From: Certhia americana
Taxonomy: Eukaryota; Chordata; Aves; Passeriformes; Certhiidae
Length of the DNA: 64,000 bases
Direction: 5' to 3'
Assembly: GCA_018697195.1 (NCBI GenBank)
Contig: CM031858.1
Coordinates: 83,157,410-83,221,409, forward strand
Positions within the stretch are counted from its first letter, which is position 1. Each line of letters begins with the position of its first letter. Positions 11,001 to 24,179 of the stretch are shown here, one piece after another. The notes under the pieces are model-generated. The model was given only the letters and a program-made list of their open reading frames with translations. It ran no database searches and had not been told where the DNA came from. A program made the translations under genes and the position numbers.

Positions 11001-13154
11001 TGCTGGGATAAATTCTGACTCCTTTCACAATGGCCTTGTAAAAGCCATGATGAGAGGCTGCGCTGTAGTGGTGTATGTACATCTTTAGCTTAGACTGATC
11101 AAAGCACCAAGGTTCATCTCTGCTTTCTATGATACACAAATGGAGAAAAAGGAAATATAAACTATATAAAAAATAGTCAACAGGTGAGATTTCCATGTGC
11201 AACTGATTTATTCCAGCTATAGAACACCACACATACATAATTTTGCTGCCTGTGCATGTCATGGGCAATTTAAAGAAGTGCTTTGGGATTAACTGGATGA
11301 GGTGCCCAGCAGAAAAAGGTAAGATCATCTGACATGCAGTGACATAAGGTAAGATCAAACAGGAGTCCTTTTGCCCTCTTATTCAGGCAGTAAGTGCTGG
11401 TTAATAGTAAAGTGTAATGCATGTAATTTGAGAAAATTATCAGAAACTTTCGTCCTTAGTGTATGCTGAAACAAGAAAATGCAAACTTTATTCCATATAT
11501 CATTTTTACACCACTCTTAATTCCTGCTCTACTTACCTTACGATAAGCAATAACCAGACCCCCCCCAAAAATTAATTGCTTTCATCAGACTAAAATATTT
11601 TGAAATGTGATTTAACTTCCACAAAATGTGAAAGCTCATGGAGTTTTTTTTGCTTAGCTTTTATTGAGAACTGGTCCTTAAGACTTTTATAATTATAGCT
11701 GAGTACGTGAGTGAAGGAGCATGTGACATTTATGCTGAAACAAATGTAATATGCATGTAATGCTCTAGCTGAGGAGTTGTAGTCATCTGATACTTTGTAG
11801 CTAATGATAATTGTCTAATAAGAAGAACCTGAAATTGTTTTCTTAGCAGTCTGTTATCATAAATAATTCTGTTAGCAATGTGTGAATACAAAGTAGATTG
11901 AATCTAGTTAAAACAGTATTCTCAGTATGTGAAAGGTAAGAATCAAGGTCATACAGAGCATGTTGAAGTGTTGTATTGTTGGGATTTATTTTCCCTTTCA
12001 AAGTGATTAAAAGTGGCACTTGTCAGTGGCCAGTTACATGCTGAAAATGCTTATTTATGGCCCAGAGGTGAGGCTGTTTACATGCTGATTGATTAGCACT
12101 CTTTTTTTTTTCTTTTACCACCTGAATGTTGTAGACAAATTGGCAATTAAATTTAGTGCGTAAAATTACATTTTGAAGCCTTTGCAAGCTGTGCAATTAA
12201 AAATAGATTTTCCAGGTGTCCAGAAAATGGATAAAATAGAAGTATTTAAATATTTCTATATATAAAATGTTAAGTAAATTCTGCAAATAGTCTTTGCAGA
12301 AATGTTTGAGAAATTTTTGTGTTTTTCTTTCCATATACTGTATAGAGATCTCCCTTAAATCTAAGTGCAAATAAAGGTGTCCATGATTATATGTTTCTAA
12401 TTGTGAAATGGATAGATGTAGCTTTATCCCACAATCTTCAGCTGGGAAGAGCAGGAGCACTGAAGATCTACGGTGTGTCTGAACTCAGGGATGGAGACTG
12501 ACAGCAGACTCTGTTAACTCTGTACCTGAAGGGTGCATGTCTTTACAAAGTGTGAAGAGCCCTCTTTTTAAGCACTTCAAGGTATTGACTGCAGGAAGAA
12601 CTGAAAAACTTGTAAGCCTTGTTCCCTTATAAACACTTGTGACTGCACAGCAGAAAGACTGCCACAAGTTTTCAGGAAGGATGAGATTTTTTTTCTGCAC
12701 CAAGGTTGCATTTAGGTTGCTACGACTTTGCTCAAGATTATTCTTCTTTTAGTAGACTTTAGTATTAGTTATCAATCAATGTTTCCAGGCTTTGGCTTTT
12801 ACCCCATGCTGTCAAGTGACAGCTGGCTTTATGTTTTTTTGATACTGTATGCTCTACAGGTCTTTAAATAGACCCCAGCTGAAAAAGCTTCAGCATCTGA
12901 GGAAAATGTTTTCCTTGGTAGAGGTTTTGCCTTTTGCTCACTGTATTGGTTGCCAGATCTTGGATGCGAAAAGCTTCCCCAAAATTGTCACTTTAGGGAA
13001 TACTGAAGAGCTGGGGCTTTTTCTGTTTCACTATTGCTAAATCATCAGAGCATGTTCTCTAAATAATTTATTACTCTCAGAGAGTTCAAAGCCACCAATG
13101 ATGTCTTGTCTCTATTCTGCTCAGTACCAGAACTAACACTTGCACTCATTTGGC
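10995..13154. other. Intergenic, no gene seen
   Basis: AT-rich sequence. There is an open frame of 120 codons on the minus strand at 10996-11358, but it lacks recognisable domain features, repeats no family motif and is treated as chance. No other structure was identified. Confidence 0.6.
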
Positions 13155-13640
13155 ATTTTAGAATCATAAAATGGTTTGGAAGGGACCATAAATATCATCT
13201 AGTTCCAGTTCTCCTGCCATGGACAGGGAAACCTTTCACTGGACCAGTTGTCTCAGAGCCCTGTTCAACCTGGCCCTGTACACCTGCAGGGATGGAGCAT
13301 CTATGGCTCCTTTGGGCAATTTATTCCAGTACCTCATCACCCTCACACTAAGAAATTTCTTCCATATACCTAATCTAAATTTATTCTTTCAGTCTGAAAG
13401 CATTCCCTCCTGGTCCATCATCACAGTTCCTGATGAAAAATAGTCCCCTTGCAGGCCCCTTCAGATATTGGAAAGTTGCTATGAGGTCTCCACACAACTT
13501 TCTCTTCTCCAGGCAGCCTGCCTTTGTAGGGGAGATTCTCTATTCCCCTTATCAACTCTGTGGATCTCCTCTGGACTTGCTTCAACAGTTCTATGGTTCC
13601 ATGTCTTCCTCAGAAAGTACATCAGTAGGCCTCAGGTAAA
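13155..13640 (-). mobile_element. CR1 LINE 3' fragment, minus strand
   Basis: On the plus strand this reads as reverse-complemented CR1: it starts GAATCATAAAATGG, then GGAAGGGACCATAAATATCA and a CATCTAGTTCCAG segment. Further on come the CTGTTCAACCTGGCCCTG segment and the TGGATCTCCTCTGGACTTG segment typical of the CR1 3' region. CR1 is the dominant avian LINE, and copies are nearly always 5'-truncated as here. The truncated 5' end falls near 13640. Open frames across it on the wrong strand have no meaning. Divergence from consensus appears moderate. Confidence 0.88.
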
Positions 13641-15045
13641 AAACACCTGGTTCAGGAAGATCTTAAAGAAAAGAATACTCTATATCACTTCCAAAAATGT
13701 CTGTGGGGATCTGTGTATTAAAGAATGTTTCCTAGCAGTTGTGTTCACAAGCAAAATGGTTTAAAATTAGATAATAATTATTAAATAATAATAAAGAAAA
13801 CAACTTTTGATTCTGTTTGAGCCAGCATTTCAATATTCAGAGGTGGGATTTTCTCTATGTGCCTAATCGGTACTGAGGTTTGAAGATGCTTCTTCAGTAA
13901 TTGTAGAAAGTTATGGAGGGCTTTTGGCAACTAATTTTCATTGACTCTACAAATTAGAGTTTTAGTTGGTTTCATGGTCTGGAGAAAAATATCAACTTGA
14001 CTATCAGTCTTTCTGCATGTCATTTTGAAAGTGGTAAAAATGTGGATGTCTCAGAGATATCCTTGTTGACACATTCAAGGGTCCAGATAGTAAAAGTGTC
14101 TCAAAAGCAATGGTCATGTTTTAGGGCTTTTTCAGTGGGTCAAAACAGAGTTGGGAAATCTATACAATTATTTTTTTTTCTGTTCAGTGTTTGAATCTTC
14201 TGATACTGGTAAAGGTGGTGCTGCAGTTTCCAGTCTGACTGGTGTCCTCAGGTCCACTCTTTCCTTCTGAACTGAATGGAGCATGGAGACATGTACAAAA
14301 TGCTGCAAGGTGACCTCAGTTCCTGAAGTTCCTGCCTCTGCTGCCAAGAAGCATATAAAATAGTTATGACGCTAATTTAGATCACAATAATATAAAGTGA
14401 CATAAAAGCAGATAGTATGTTTACATGTTGCCCTTTGGCATTAGTGAAGCCCAGAATGGGTGCAGCAGTCCAAATCAATTGTGTTATGAAGGCAAAGTCG
14501 GATGACAAGCGCCATCTCAAAGACAATACCTGCCTAGAAAAGCCACTACGGTAAGTGTAACGTAGATAGAGGAGTGCCTGAGAACAATGGCAGTGTACCA
14601 GAGAGCCTGAGAAACCAAGGACCTGTCCTTCCATCCAGTTTTTGTTTTGTTTTGTTTTCTTTTTTTCCAGCAGAAACATTTATGTCAATTAGCAGCATTG
14701 CAAAGGCAATACTGTAACTGAGGATGTAACAGAACTTTTTCCTTATTGTTTGGTTTGGGGAGACAAAATATCGTTATATGGACTTTCCATCTATTGAAGT
14801 AAATTCTTTTTATAGGGACATATTGACTACAATTGTGGAATGTTATCTTCTCAGAAGCATCAACAGTTATCTTTTACTAAGAATAGCAAATAGCCTTTGA
14901 GAAGAGACCTGGGAAAAAACAAGCCATCCTTCTTGGTTTTGTTTGTTGTTTCTCTTCCCATTTTTGTTTGTCTGTTTGTTTTTTGTTTTAGTTGGCAGGG
15001 GATTGTGTGTGTCTTTTCTCTTTAGATTTGTGGGGTTTGTGTTTG

Positions 15046-15064
15046 TTTTTTTTTTTTTTTTTTT
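15046..15064. repeat. Poly-T tract
   Basis: A run of 19 T at the end of a roughly 120-bp G/T-rich stretch. The G/T bias suggests slippage-prone low-complexity DNA rather than a retrocopy tail. Confidence 0.85.
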
Positions 15065-17546
15065 AATTGGGCAGTAGCAAAAATATTTTCTTTTTTGTAG
15101 GATTTTTTTTCTTCTTTTTTTCATGTGGGAAAGTTAATGGCCAGGAGCAGAAGTGGATGAAGAAAACCCTTATGGCTCTGAAGTTTTTCAAATTAAATAG
15201 CAGATCTTTTAAAAAGATCTTAAGCCTATAATTTTCTTTTTTCAGCCTCCTAAATGACTATTAATGGCTTAGATTCTTTTGACAATTTTATTATTTTTTT
15301 ACCATATAAATTTGATCAACTAAGTATAGACATTTATTTTGGTAGCAGATATGTTAATGATTGTTCTAACTTATATACTTACCTCTGTAGAGATTATGTA
15401 TGTTTTGATACAAGTGCAGATAAGGGATTTACTAAATTTAAATAAAACTTCATTTTCCTCAAACATATTGTATTTCATTTTCTTGCCAAAACACAATAAA
15501 ACTAAATATATGACATATTATGCAATAGGTAAAGGAAATATATTTTAATCAGATATGAATAACAGATTAGAAGAATCTTTAATTCACTTTTATCTTGCTT
15601 TGATCTGAAACCAAACTCTGAGCAGCCAGAAACATTAAAGACTTGGAGGAAACAAGGATGACTCATTTTCATGGTTCACATTGAATTGATTTGCTAAAGA
15701 AAGGAATATGACTTTGAATTATACGTACTATTTAAAATGTTTTGAGCTGGTTTCTCAAAAAGTGCACCTGTGTATCAAAAGCATCTGCCATTGTATCAGC
15801 ATTGGACAGCTAAACATTGGTAGCTAAAACTTTCTCCAGTATTCATTGCTACATTATAGTTTTTACATCTACATAACAGTTGGCTTAAGTCTTCCTTCAA
15901 AGGCTTAGACACATAGCACAGTGAAGGAGACAGAATCTCAATTGAAGTCATGCAAGCAAAAAGTGTTGGCCTCTTGATATATCAATAAAGAATATGAAAG
16001 TTTATTTGACATGGAAACTTGAAATAATATTTGTATATTAAGACCACTGTTGTCTATGGCAAGCTTGACACAGTAGTCTGTAGGTATAAAAAAAAAGAAG
16101 AAAATGTTTTATTTTAATATCATTATGATCCATGATATTCCTGTGTGTAAAAAAACTAGCTTTCAAAAATGTCTGAAAACTAAGCGAATAGGGCTTTGCT
16201 ATTCCCATCTCTAATTTACACAGTGGCAGGAGGATTGCAGCAGAAGATCTGGTCTCATTATGCTTTATTGCCACAAGGATATTTCTAGCCTGCCACTGGC
16301 AAAAGTCAGATTGGAAAAACTAGAAGTACTAGTTTTCTAGGCTCTGCCCATGTCTGGATCACAGAAAAATGTTTTCCACAGTAGGTTCAGCAGATGACTA
16401 TACTGTAAGTACTTCTACTCCTCAGGAAGCTAATTATCACCGTCTTGTCTTGCTGACTTGGCATTTCGGACTTTAACTTGCCCCACTGAGGTGCCTGGGA
16501 GCAGCACTGTCTTAGGCCAATTGCAGTCATGTGTGTAGTGTTGTGTTTATGTTTCAGATCCAAACTTTATAGCTTCTTTTTAAAATAGAAAAAATAAACA
16601 AAGGTTAACTTCTTAAAATGTAGAAGCACTGGTGTTTGGGGAATAGGATGAATTTTGCTACCTGCTGTCCTGTTCTATTGTAGCAGTGCTGCTTCTCATG
16701 CATAATCAAGTAGTTCAGAGTTGTTGCCATCTCTAGCAGCTTGTAGGGTGTCAAATGTTAATGGTGACAACTAGTAGAGGTTGGCTTTTCCTTTAAGCTT
16801 AGAAACTTAAATCAGCTCTTTGCTCAAAGTTGAGAGTGGCTAGCTTGATGGCTCTACACCATGATGCAGACAAATTACTAAGTACAACATGCAGACACGT
16901 TTTTTTTTTCCTTTGGTAATAGGAGTGTTTAATTGTTGATCACAACTTGGGTCTATGACATCAATGTCAGAAAGTGCTCAAAAGCAATTATAGTGATGTG
17001 CATATTTGTACTTCTTGCCTCAAATCTGAATATTGCTTTGTCTGCAAAAGATAAGCCATAATAATCTCAGCAGTGGAAAGGACCTTACAACAATTTGGAT
17101 TACATAGCAGCATGCCAAGTGAAGGTTTATATTTCAAATTATTGCCACAATAAATTCAGTCTTGATCCTTTCCTATCTAGTTGCTTTGGTTGCTTGCAAT
17201 GGGAAAGGAAATAATGAGGAAAACATCCTTGTTAGAATTGTGCAAAATTGTGCAAGGTTTCTTGGAGCACTAGAGGGAGCAAGAAGGTAAAAGTTCTTGA
17301 AAAAGCAACTGCTTACTTGGAGGTTGAATCATTAGAGACGAAGTCTACCCTACTATGTAGGTAAATAAAACATTACTCCATTAAAAATCCTCCAACAAAA
17401 CACAAACTATAATCAAAACTGAAGTGATATCTTACATTGGTTTTAAGATTAAGATTTTAAGATTTAAGGTTTCACTACATTGTTTATTTGTAGTGTTTTT
17501 TCTTAAAACTGTTGTTCACCCCCCCCACATAAACACACTAACATCA

Positions 17547-17592
17547 TTCTTCTCCTCCTCCTTTCCCCTCCCTCCTCCCCCCTTCCCTTTTT
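17547..17592. repeat. 46-nt pure polypyrimidine tract
   Basis: Uninterrupted C/T over 46 nt, with CTC and CCT motifs. It is preceded at about 17519-17527 by a C run, and Gs resume at 17593. Such tracts can adopt triplex (H-DNA) structure. No acceptor-site context or exon follows, so it is not read as a splice signal. Confidence 0.85.
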
Positions 17593-19588
17593 GTTTATTG
17601 TTTTGAGGGGATGCTTTTGCTTTCATGTCTCTGAATGCTGAGTGTGTGTTGATCTAGGCTACTGCTAAGGGCTGGCTCTGATGGAACCAGAAGTCCTTGT
17701 TTCTCCTCATCAGAGACCCCTTTAGGCAAATGTTAACCTGCCAAGAGCATGTGCATTCCAAGGAGGATTTGCAAATGAACTAGTTGTTTTCCACGAAAAA
17801 TATTTCCTGACCTAAATCTTTCTGTCCTAAGGAAAAAAAGGGAGAAAGAAAAAAAGAAATGGTATGCAATAAATACAATTTCAAATGAGAGAATATTTTC
17901 CCTAGTGTCCTCCTTGCCCACTCATATTAACTATTTCTAGAATAAAATAATAAATTCTGGTGAATGCAGCATTTCATTTTGGTTATTCACAGAGCTGACC
18001 CCGAGCCAATAAATAGATGTTTTACCCAAGTGGATTAGCCCACTTGTATGTTTGTCTCAATTACAATCTGCCAGTAGCTTTGGAAAGTCAAAGACATTTG
18101 GGGGAATTTTCTCATTTTAGTGTGTTGGTTATTACTGGCTGACTCCTCTTGGGATTTGTCAACAACAATGCCAGTACAGTGAATTTTAAATACAATTCTA
18201 CAGTGCTGAAAAAGCCTGCTTTTCATGTGTCACCACAAACATCATGGTGCTAAATAATTTAAATGCTTTCTTTCCTGCTCTCCTTTGTGTTTCTAGGAAA
18301 CTTTAAGCACTGCTTTGGATAAACGAAGAGCCAGATAAGTTTGGAGATGCTTGGCCTAGGATATCTGCCAACTCATGCACAGTCTGAGGACAGAGTGAGG
18401 TGACACCTGCCCCTAAGGCTTAGGGGGTGCTGTGGCCGGGCAGGTGATCACAGCCCTTATTAGAGGTATGCTCTTAGAGGCAGAGCATGTGTAGCAGGAG
18501 GTTCCCAATACAGAGGGCTGGACTTGTGTCTCTCCCAGCTTGCCAAGACATGCTTTGTTTGTGCTTTATAACGCTGTCAGCAAGAGGCAGGACAAATTCC
18601 AATATGCAGTTGCCTTTTCTGAAGGTGAAGTGGGAAGAAACTCAGTGCCTGCTTTCTTTCATCTGGTTTATGTACACAGGTGTACCCACCTCAAGACTTC
18701 CCTGTTGATGGTTTTGGCCCTTGCCTTGCAATATATCTCCTAAATAAGCCAACAAGGTGTCAGGCAGCAGTGGCACCTCCCACCCACAGCTACAATAGTG
18801 ACATGAAAAAAGTGTGCAGTGAGATGTGGAGCTTTCTTTAATAGTTCCCTATTGCCTGTGGATAGCACATTTGCTTCAATATTTTTGCACATTTTGTAGT
18901 TTTGCTATAATATCTTGTGCCTTGCAATTATATTCTCCCTTGACATTTAAAGAAATACCAACCCTTTGTATAAGATTTTTATTTCTTGATTATATTTGCT
19001 TATATCTTTGTTACACACCAGTTTTCTTTGTTGTTGTTGTTACAATAAGCAAAAATAGGTAATTTTATACCAGTTCTCTGATTTTACTGTAGCTCACCTC
19101 ATGACTGGGTGATGCAGTGATTTACTGAATGGGGTGCAGGCCTGTGCTCAGTGACTCCTGCTGCAGAGCAAGAGCTGCTATACTGACAGGACCATCCCTG
19201 TAAACAGAGTTCTTCCCTTGAACTGGAAATTCAGTCTACAGGACTCTCCCTGATATCCAGACATTTGGTGGACATCCTTAATCACTTTCCTCTACTAGCA
19301 CTTCAGTATTTTTTCTTAGTATCATTTATGAAAACAAAACTTTATTCCAAAGTCAAATCTGAAGTATCTGTGGGAGGTTAAGTGTCAAGAAGGCTTTTGA
19401 AGCTTAATTTGAGGCTTAAACTATTTTGGAATTAGGTTGTTCGTCTGAGAAGATAAGGCCAGAATAACTAGTTACCACTTATCCAAAGTGCATTGCTGTT
19501 ACCACTTAACAAAAATTTTGTACAGAAACATATTCCTCCGCAGTGTAGTCTAGCAATACAACACTGACCCTAAAAATTAACTTAGAGC

Positions 19589-20026
19589 TGTGGTTTAGGA
19601 ACTGCATTCTCCAATTTAGTGTTCCCACAGAAGCCACTTTAAACCATGCACTGCTCACTCTCTCTGCCGCACCCCTCTCATTTCATTCCTCCATTCCGCT
19701 CCCTTGTGGCAGGTTGGAGAGGAGGGAGATACAAAAGGGGGCACAAAAGGTAAGAACAATTTACTGGGAGCAGCAACGAGATAAGAAAATGAACAGTAGC
19801 AATACTCATGACTGAGTGTGTAAGGAATGAAATATTATTGCTCACTCTGCAGAAACCACCAACGGTACCTGACAGCTCGCTCTGCTCGCTCTGCCCTGAC
19901 CCAAAGTGACCCTTTTCCCCCTTCCTGGAAAATGAGTGAGGTAGTATAGAATAACCCCCGTGTCCTTGCCATGCCCCCATCCTGGCTACTGCAAAAATTA
20001 ATCCTGTCCTGTCCAGGGCCAGGACA
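19589..20026 (-). mobile_element. ERV LTR, minus strand
   Basis: Read on the minus strand this begins TGTCCTGGCCCTGGACAGG, continues through a GCAGTAGCCAGGATGGGG segment and GGGGTTATTCTATAC, and ends ACTAAATTGGAG then CCTAAACCACA. This organisation matches a group of avian LTRs that open with a TGTCCT box, carry a GGGTTATTCTATACCAC segment and close in AAACCACA. The minus strand has an AGTAAATTG string (plus 19758-19766) in the usual polyadenylation zone. The ends chosen are TG at 19589 and CA at 20026 on the plus strand. I found no matching target-site duplication at those ends, so one end may be truncated or slightly misplaced. Confidence 0.65.
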
Positions 20027-23000
20027 CTTGGTCACTACATATCCACTACATATCCTGAAGACAGCACTGAAAGTAATATTCAATAATAATCTTAAATCTC
20101 ACTGAGACCAATGAGAAATTCATGCATGCCTGGAATTTAACATGTACTTAAAATGTTTCAGCAAATGAGGAAGACTTTAATCCGTCTTTGGATAGCTTTC
20201 TAGCTGGATGCAAGATTCCAGAGGCATTAACTCCCATCCTTTGTCTCCCTCTGAAGCCAAACTCTCCTCAGAGTAAGAGACCAGAGCTGCCCCAGGTTCT
20301 TAGGCTGTGGGCTTGTTTTAGAGTGTTCTGATTATGTTATCTGGCTTCTCTAGGTCAGAGCTCAACTTTCACACTAAGTCCATAGTAATCTTTTGAGCCA
20401 GAGAAAGCCATGGGCTGAAGAAGCTGTCTGACTGTCCCATGATTAGGAGTAAAGGATCAGCAAAGCTATGGAACTCTCTGTCTTGAATTACCTTCTGTGT
20501 TCAAACAACCAGCTTAATATAGGTCCAAATGTGTCTAACTTTTCTGCTGTTTTATTTCTTTTGCTGTCTTCCATTCTTTTACAGTTTTTTTTCAGCTAAA
20601 ATTATAAGAATTTTCATTTGCAATATTTTTGGTTTCTTTTCTATTTTGTGAAGCTTTCTGGAATTACAACTATTCTAGGAGGCAGCCTCTATAAATATTA
20701 GTATACTGTATATATTTTTTGTTTTAAAATATATCTTAGCTTCCCTGCAGTTTTCCAAATGAAATGATTGAAATCATTGCATGAGAAGCCTTAGATGAAA
20801 TAGGTCTCAATATTTGTGTATTATCCAGGGTAATAATGAATGGCTCCCTACTTGAATATACTTACAGACTCTCATACTTTTTTCAAAGCCAGAGAATACA
20901 TTTTCTTTATGTGTTTTCATTATAATTTTAATTACATATTTTTTCAGAAGTGCTGAGCTTTTTAAATCATATATTTCTTATATATGAACCCCTCCCCTAC
21001 ATTTTACTTTCAGATGTTTTGATTATAAGAGAAAAACAGAAGAGTTTTCAGTTATCCTGGTATGAACTCATAGTTACTAACTCTGGTGTACTTTTGCATT
21101 TATTAAAGTTGAAGACTAGTAAAGTCTGAAAACAAAAGTTGTGAGAAGAAGAAATTTCTTTTTATTGAAAGTCGTGGAAATTGGGAATGTTGGCATGCTC
21201 ACGTGTCGTCAATTTATTGCTTCCCTACTTGGGCTGAGTAGCCACAGAAGCAATAAGTAAAATGGATCTATTGAGTAAATAACATTTGGATTTTCATAAT
21301 CCTGTTATGTACTTACAGAGCAATAATTAAGTGAGTATGGCTTCTTAAAATCAGGCAGTGTTTTAGCTCATCATATTGATATTCCAGATATGCTGCTGTT
21401 TTGATAATTATGTGTCTGTTGCCAGAGACAGTCTCCACTTGTATAAAAGCTGCAGGTGTTTAGCACTTATTAAAATCAGGCAATACATCTGTGGTCGGAA
21501 AAAGTACATGCTCAGCCCTTTTACCTGTATGTGATATTGAATAAAATTTTGCAACAAACTTCAAAAATCCAGTCCAGTGCTCCTTCTTTTGGCTTATTGA
21601 AAGAGAAAGGAATAGCTCTAGATTTCTTTTGAATGTGTGTAGGTAGCTGTAGATAGGATTCGCATAGTTCTGCCTGAATATTTGCTGCCAGAAGTAGTGC
21701 CTTCCTCTGGCAGTCACTTAATGATAATCTGGAAAATGGATACCTTTTTACTTGAGGGAGATCCTCAACGTAAGTATTCTAGGTGCTCTCTTGTTGTTTG
21801 AGACAATAGCTAGGCATATCTTTTAAAAATTTTACTTTACTTGCTGTGCCTCTTTGATATATGAAGGAAGTGAATGAAGTGAGTGAGAGGATGAGATGTT
21901 CAGCACACAGCACCCTGGAGAGAGAGCCCTGCTTTTCAGCTGAAATGCAGAACCCTTTCTGGTCAGCTGAGCTCATGGAAATTCAATATGTGTCTCATCT
22001 GTACCAGTCACAGGATAACATGGGCTATTGTGTTTAAGCTGTTCACAAAGTGTCAAAAGCACATTATTTCTGTGCAAGACTGGCGAGATAAAGCATGGAA
22101 TTACCTTGGCTTTCAGATGCTGTGTCAGCCATTACTGCAGATTTGCACTGTTTATCATAGGAAACAGTCAGGCTTTGGGCTTATTTGGATCACACTTCAG
22201 GTGTTTTACACTCGTTTTTAGCCTCAAGGCTCTGCCAGCATGCCCAAGTGGAAAGAGATGTTCAAGTGCAAATGGACATACCCCAGTGGGTGAAAAGTTT
22301 CTCCAAAGTGGGGGTGAAGTGTTTCAGCTGCACAAATAATAACTTTACCTCCCCAGCTGGACCTCTGACTGAGTCAGGTCTGGGTGCTGTGTTTTTCCAG
22401 TAGCTATGAAGGTTTGTAGGTGTAGGGAGGGATTTTGATATATTATACTTACTTTTGCTTTTGTGTAATAGCCTATTATTTATCTTGTGCCAACACAACT
22501 CCTCAAAATTGCTTGTAATGTATATTATATTTTGTATTTTCTCTCTCACATGATGGTACACTATATAATGGAATCATTGGTAAATATTTTGTAAACAATA
22601 TGCACCAATTATCTGAACAAAAAAAGCAACTAGAATTTTTTCCTGAACTCTGATTTTGGCATCAAATAAGGCGCAGTCTGAAGTGTTTTTGCTAAAGTAA
22701 AAGTTTAAATTCTACCAGGATTATTGTGTGTGTGTGTCTCCATTTCTGCTAAAAATTGTTGCTAATACCTTTGATCTGTTAATGTTCATCACAAAATTCC
22801 AAAGCCTCATCGCTTAGTGTAATATAGCATTTAACCATCGTTGAAAAGCTTCAAAATTGCAATTACTTATTTTTGCTTGCCTTTGCTTAGAGTTCTAGAG
22901 ACTAAAAAAATTACTTTACACATTTAAAAGATATTGATCCCTCTGTTAAATAATTTCCAATAGTTATGGACAAGATTCCATATGTGAATTAGTTGGCTAA

Positions 23001-24179
23001 AGGACATGAGCTGTTTCTTTGTTTCCATTACCTTTATTTCATAAAATAATCTTTCTCATGCCTAGATATGTCTTGAAACAAAAATGCCTTCCTGGGATTA
23101 GCAGTGTTTTGGAAAAATTCTACAACATTGTGCAAATATTCAGATGAGTTAATTGCCTCCAACTAAAACACCTGCATTCTGCCTACCTATATATACTCCA
23201 TCCAAGCACATACCTTTTCTCTTCAAATACACAGTTCTTAGAGTCTGAACTGTGCCAAAGTTACTCAACAATGTATGGCATGGAAACCCCCCCATGATTT
23301 TTTATTTTGCAACAGCTACCTGGTGTTACTGTTTAATGTTTATGCTGTGTAGATGATGGAGGTATTTTTGTTTCTTCTCTTTAAAATCTTTGTCAAGGAT
23401 ATGATACTGAAGTAGTCAAAGAACAACTAAATGGACAGTATTTCAACACACAACAGAGAAAACACCCTAATCTCAGACAGGATTAAATGAACTATTCTAT
23501 TTTTAAAAGTATTTTTCTTGTTATAATAAAAGGAAAGAAACCTTAGAAGTGCAATTAAAATTTTTTATAAGAGAATTTTATTGATCATATTTTCTAGACA
23601 GAAAAATTGAAAAAACTCAGAGATGAATGGAAGAAAGGTGGGATGGAAGCTTAAAAGATTTTTTTTGAGATAAACCATTAAGATTTCAATTAAAAAAGTT
23701 ATCTGTTTCTATAGTAAACAGAATATTGTGGAGGTAGTTTGAAAATAAATAAAGAAATAAACTTTTGAAAGACTAGAAGTTAAACCATCCCAGCATATGA
23801 AAGGGAAAATGCAGGATAATAAAAAAAAAGATCCAATAACATGAAGATACTTGCAAGATATGAAATTGTTTTGCCTGTCAAAGTGTTTTTCAAGTATCTT
23901 GCCTCCATAATGGGACAAGATGACTAAGAAAAGAATAACTTTTATCCTGTCTGAAAAGTGCTGATTCTGACAGGCATGGAAGCACTCTCTTGTGTCTGTT
24001 TCAAGAGGGTTATTGCTGTTCTCCATGAGCAAAGTATTTTAAGAGAAATAGCACTCACAAAAATTCTATGATGCCTGACTCATGCTGCATGAATCCTTGC
24101 AGGGTTAAGTATGATAGCATTCTTTCTGTCCTCTAGTGTGTGAGACAGACATGAGCAGGGATGATCTTGGGACCTTCAC
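20027..24179. other. Intergenic, no gene seen
   Basis: AT-rich sequence. A short TG dinucleotide run lies at about 22724-22738. Overlapping open frames at 21988-22403 lie in a slightly GC-richer patch but share no recognisable domain, and I treat them as chance. Confidence 0.6.

Larger units (their letters stand above)
13641..19588. other. Intergenic, no gene seen
   Basis: AT-rich sequence with homopolymer and low-complexity patches: G/T-rich sequence at 14930-15064 ending in a T run at 15046-15064, and a pyrimidine run at 17547-17592. A less AT-rich block at about 18350-18790 contains a CTTTATAAC TATA-like string and an AAATAA string; it could be an unrecognised LTR but no boundaries were found. 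No coding gene is supported. Confidence 0.55.
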
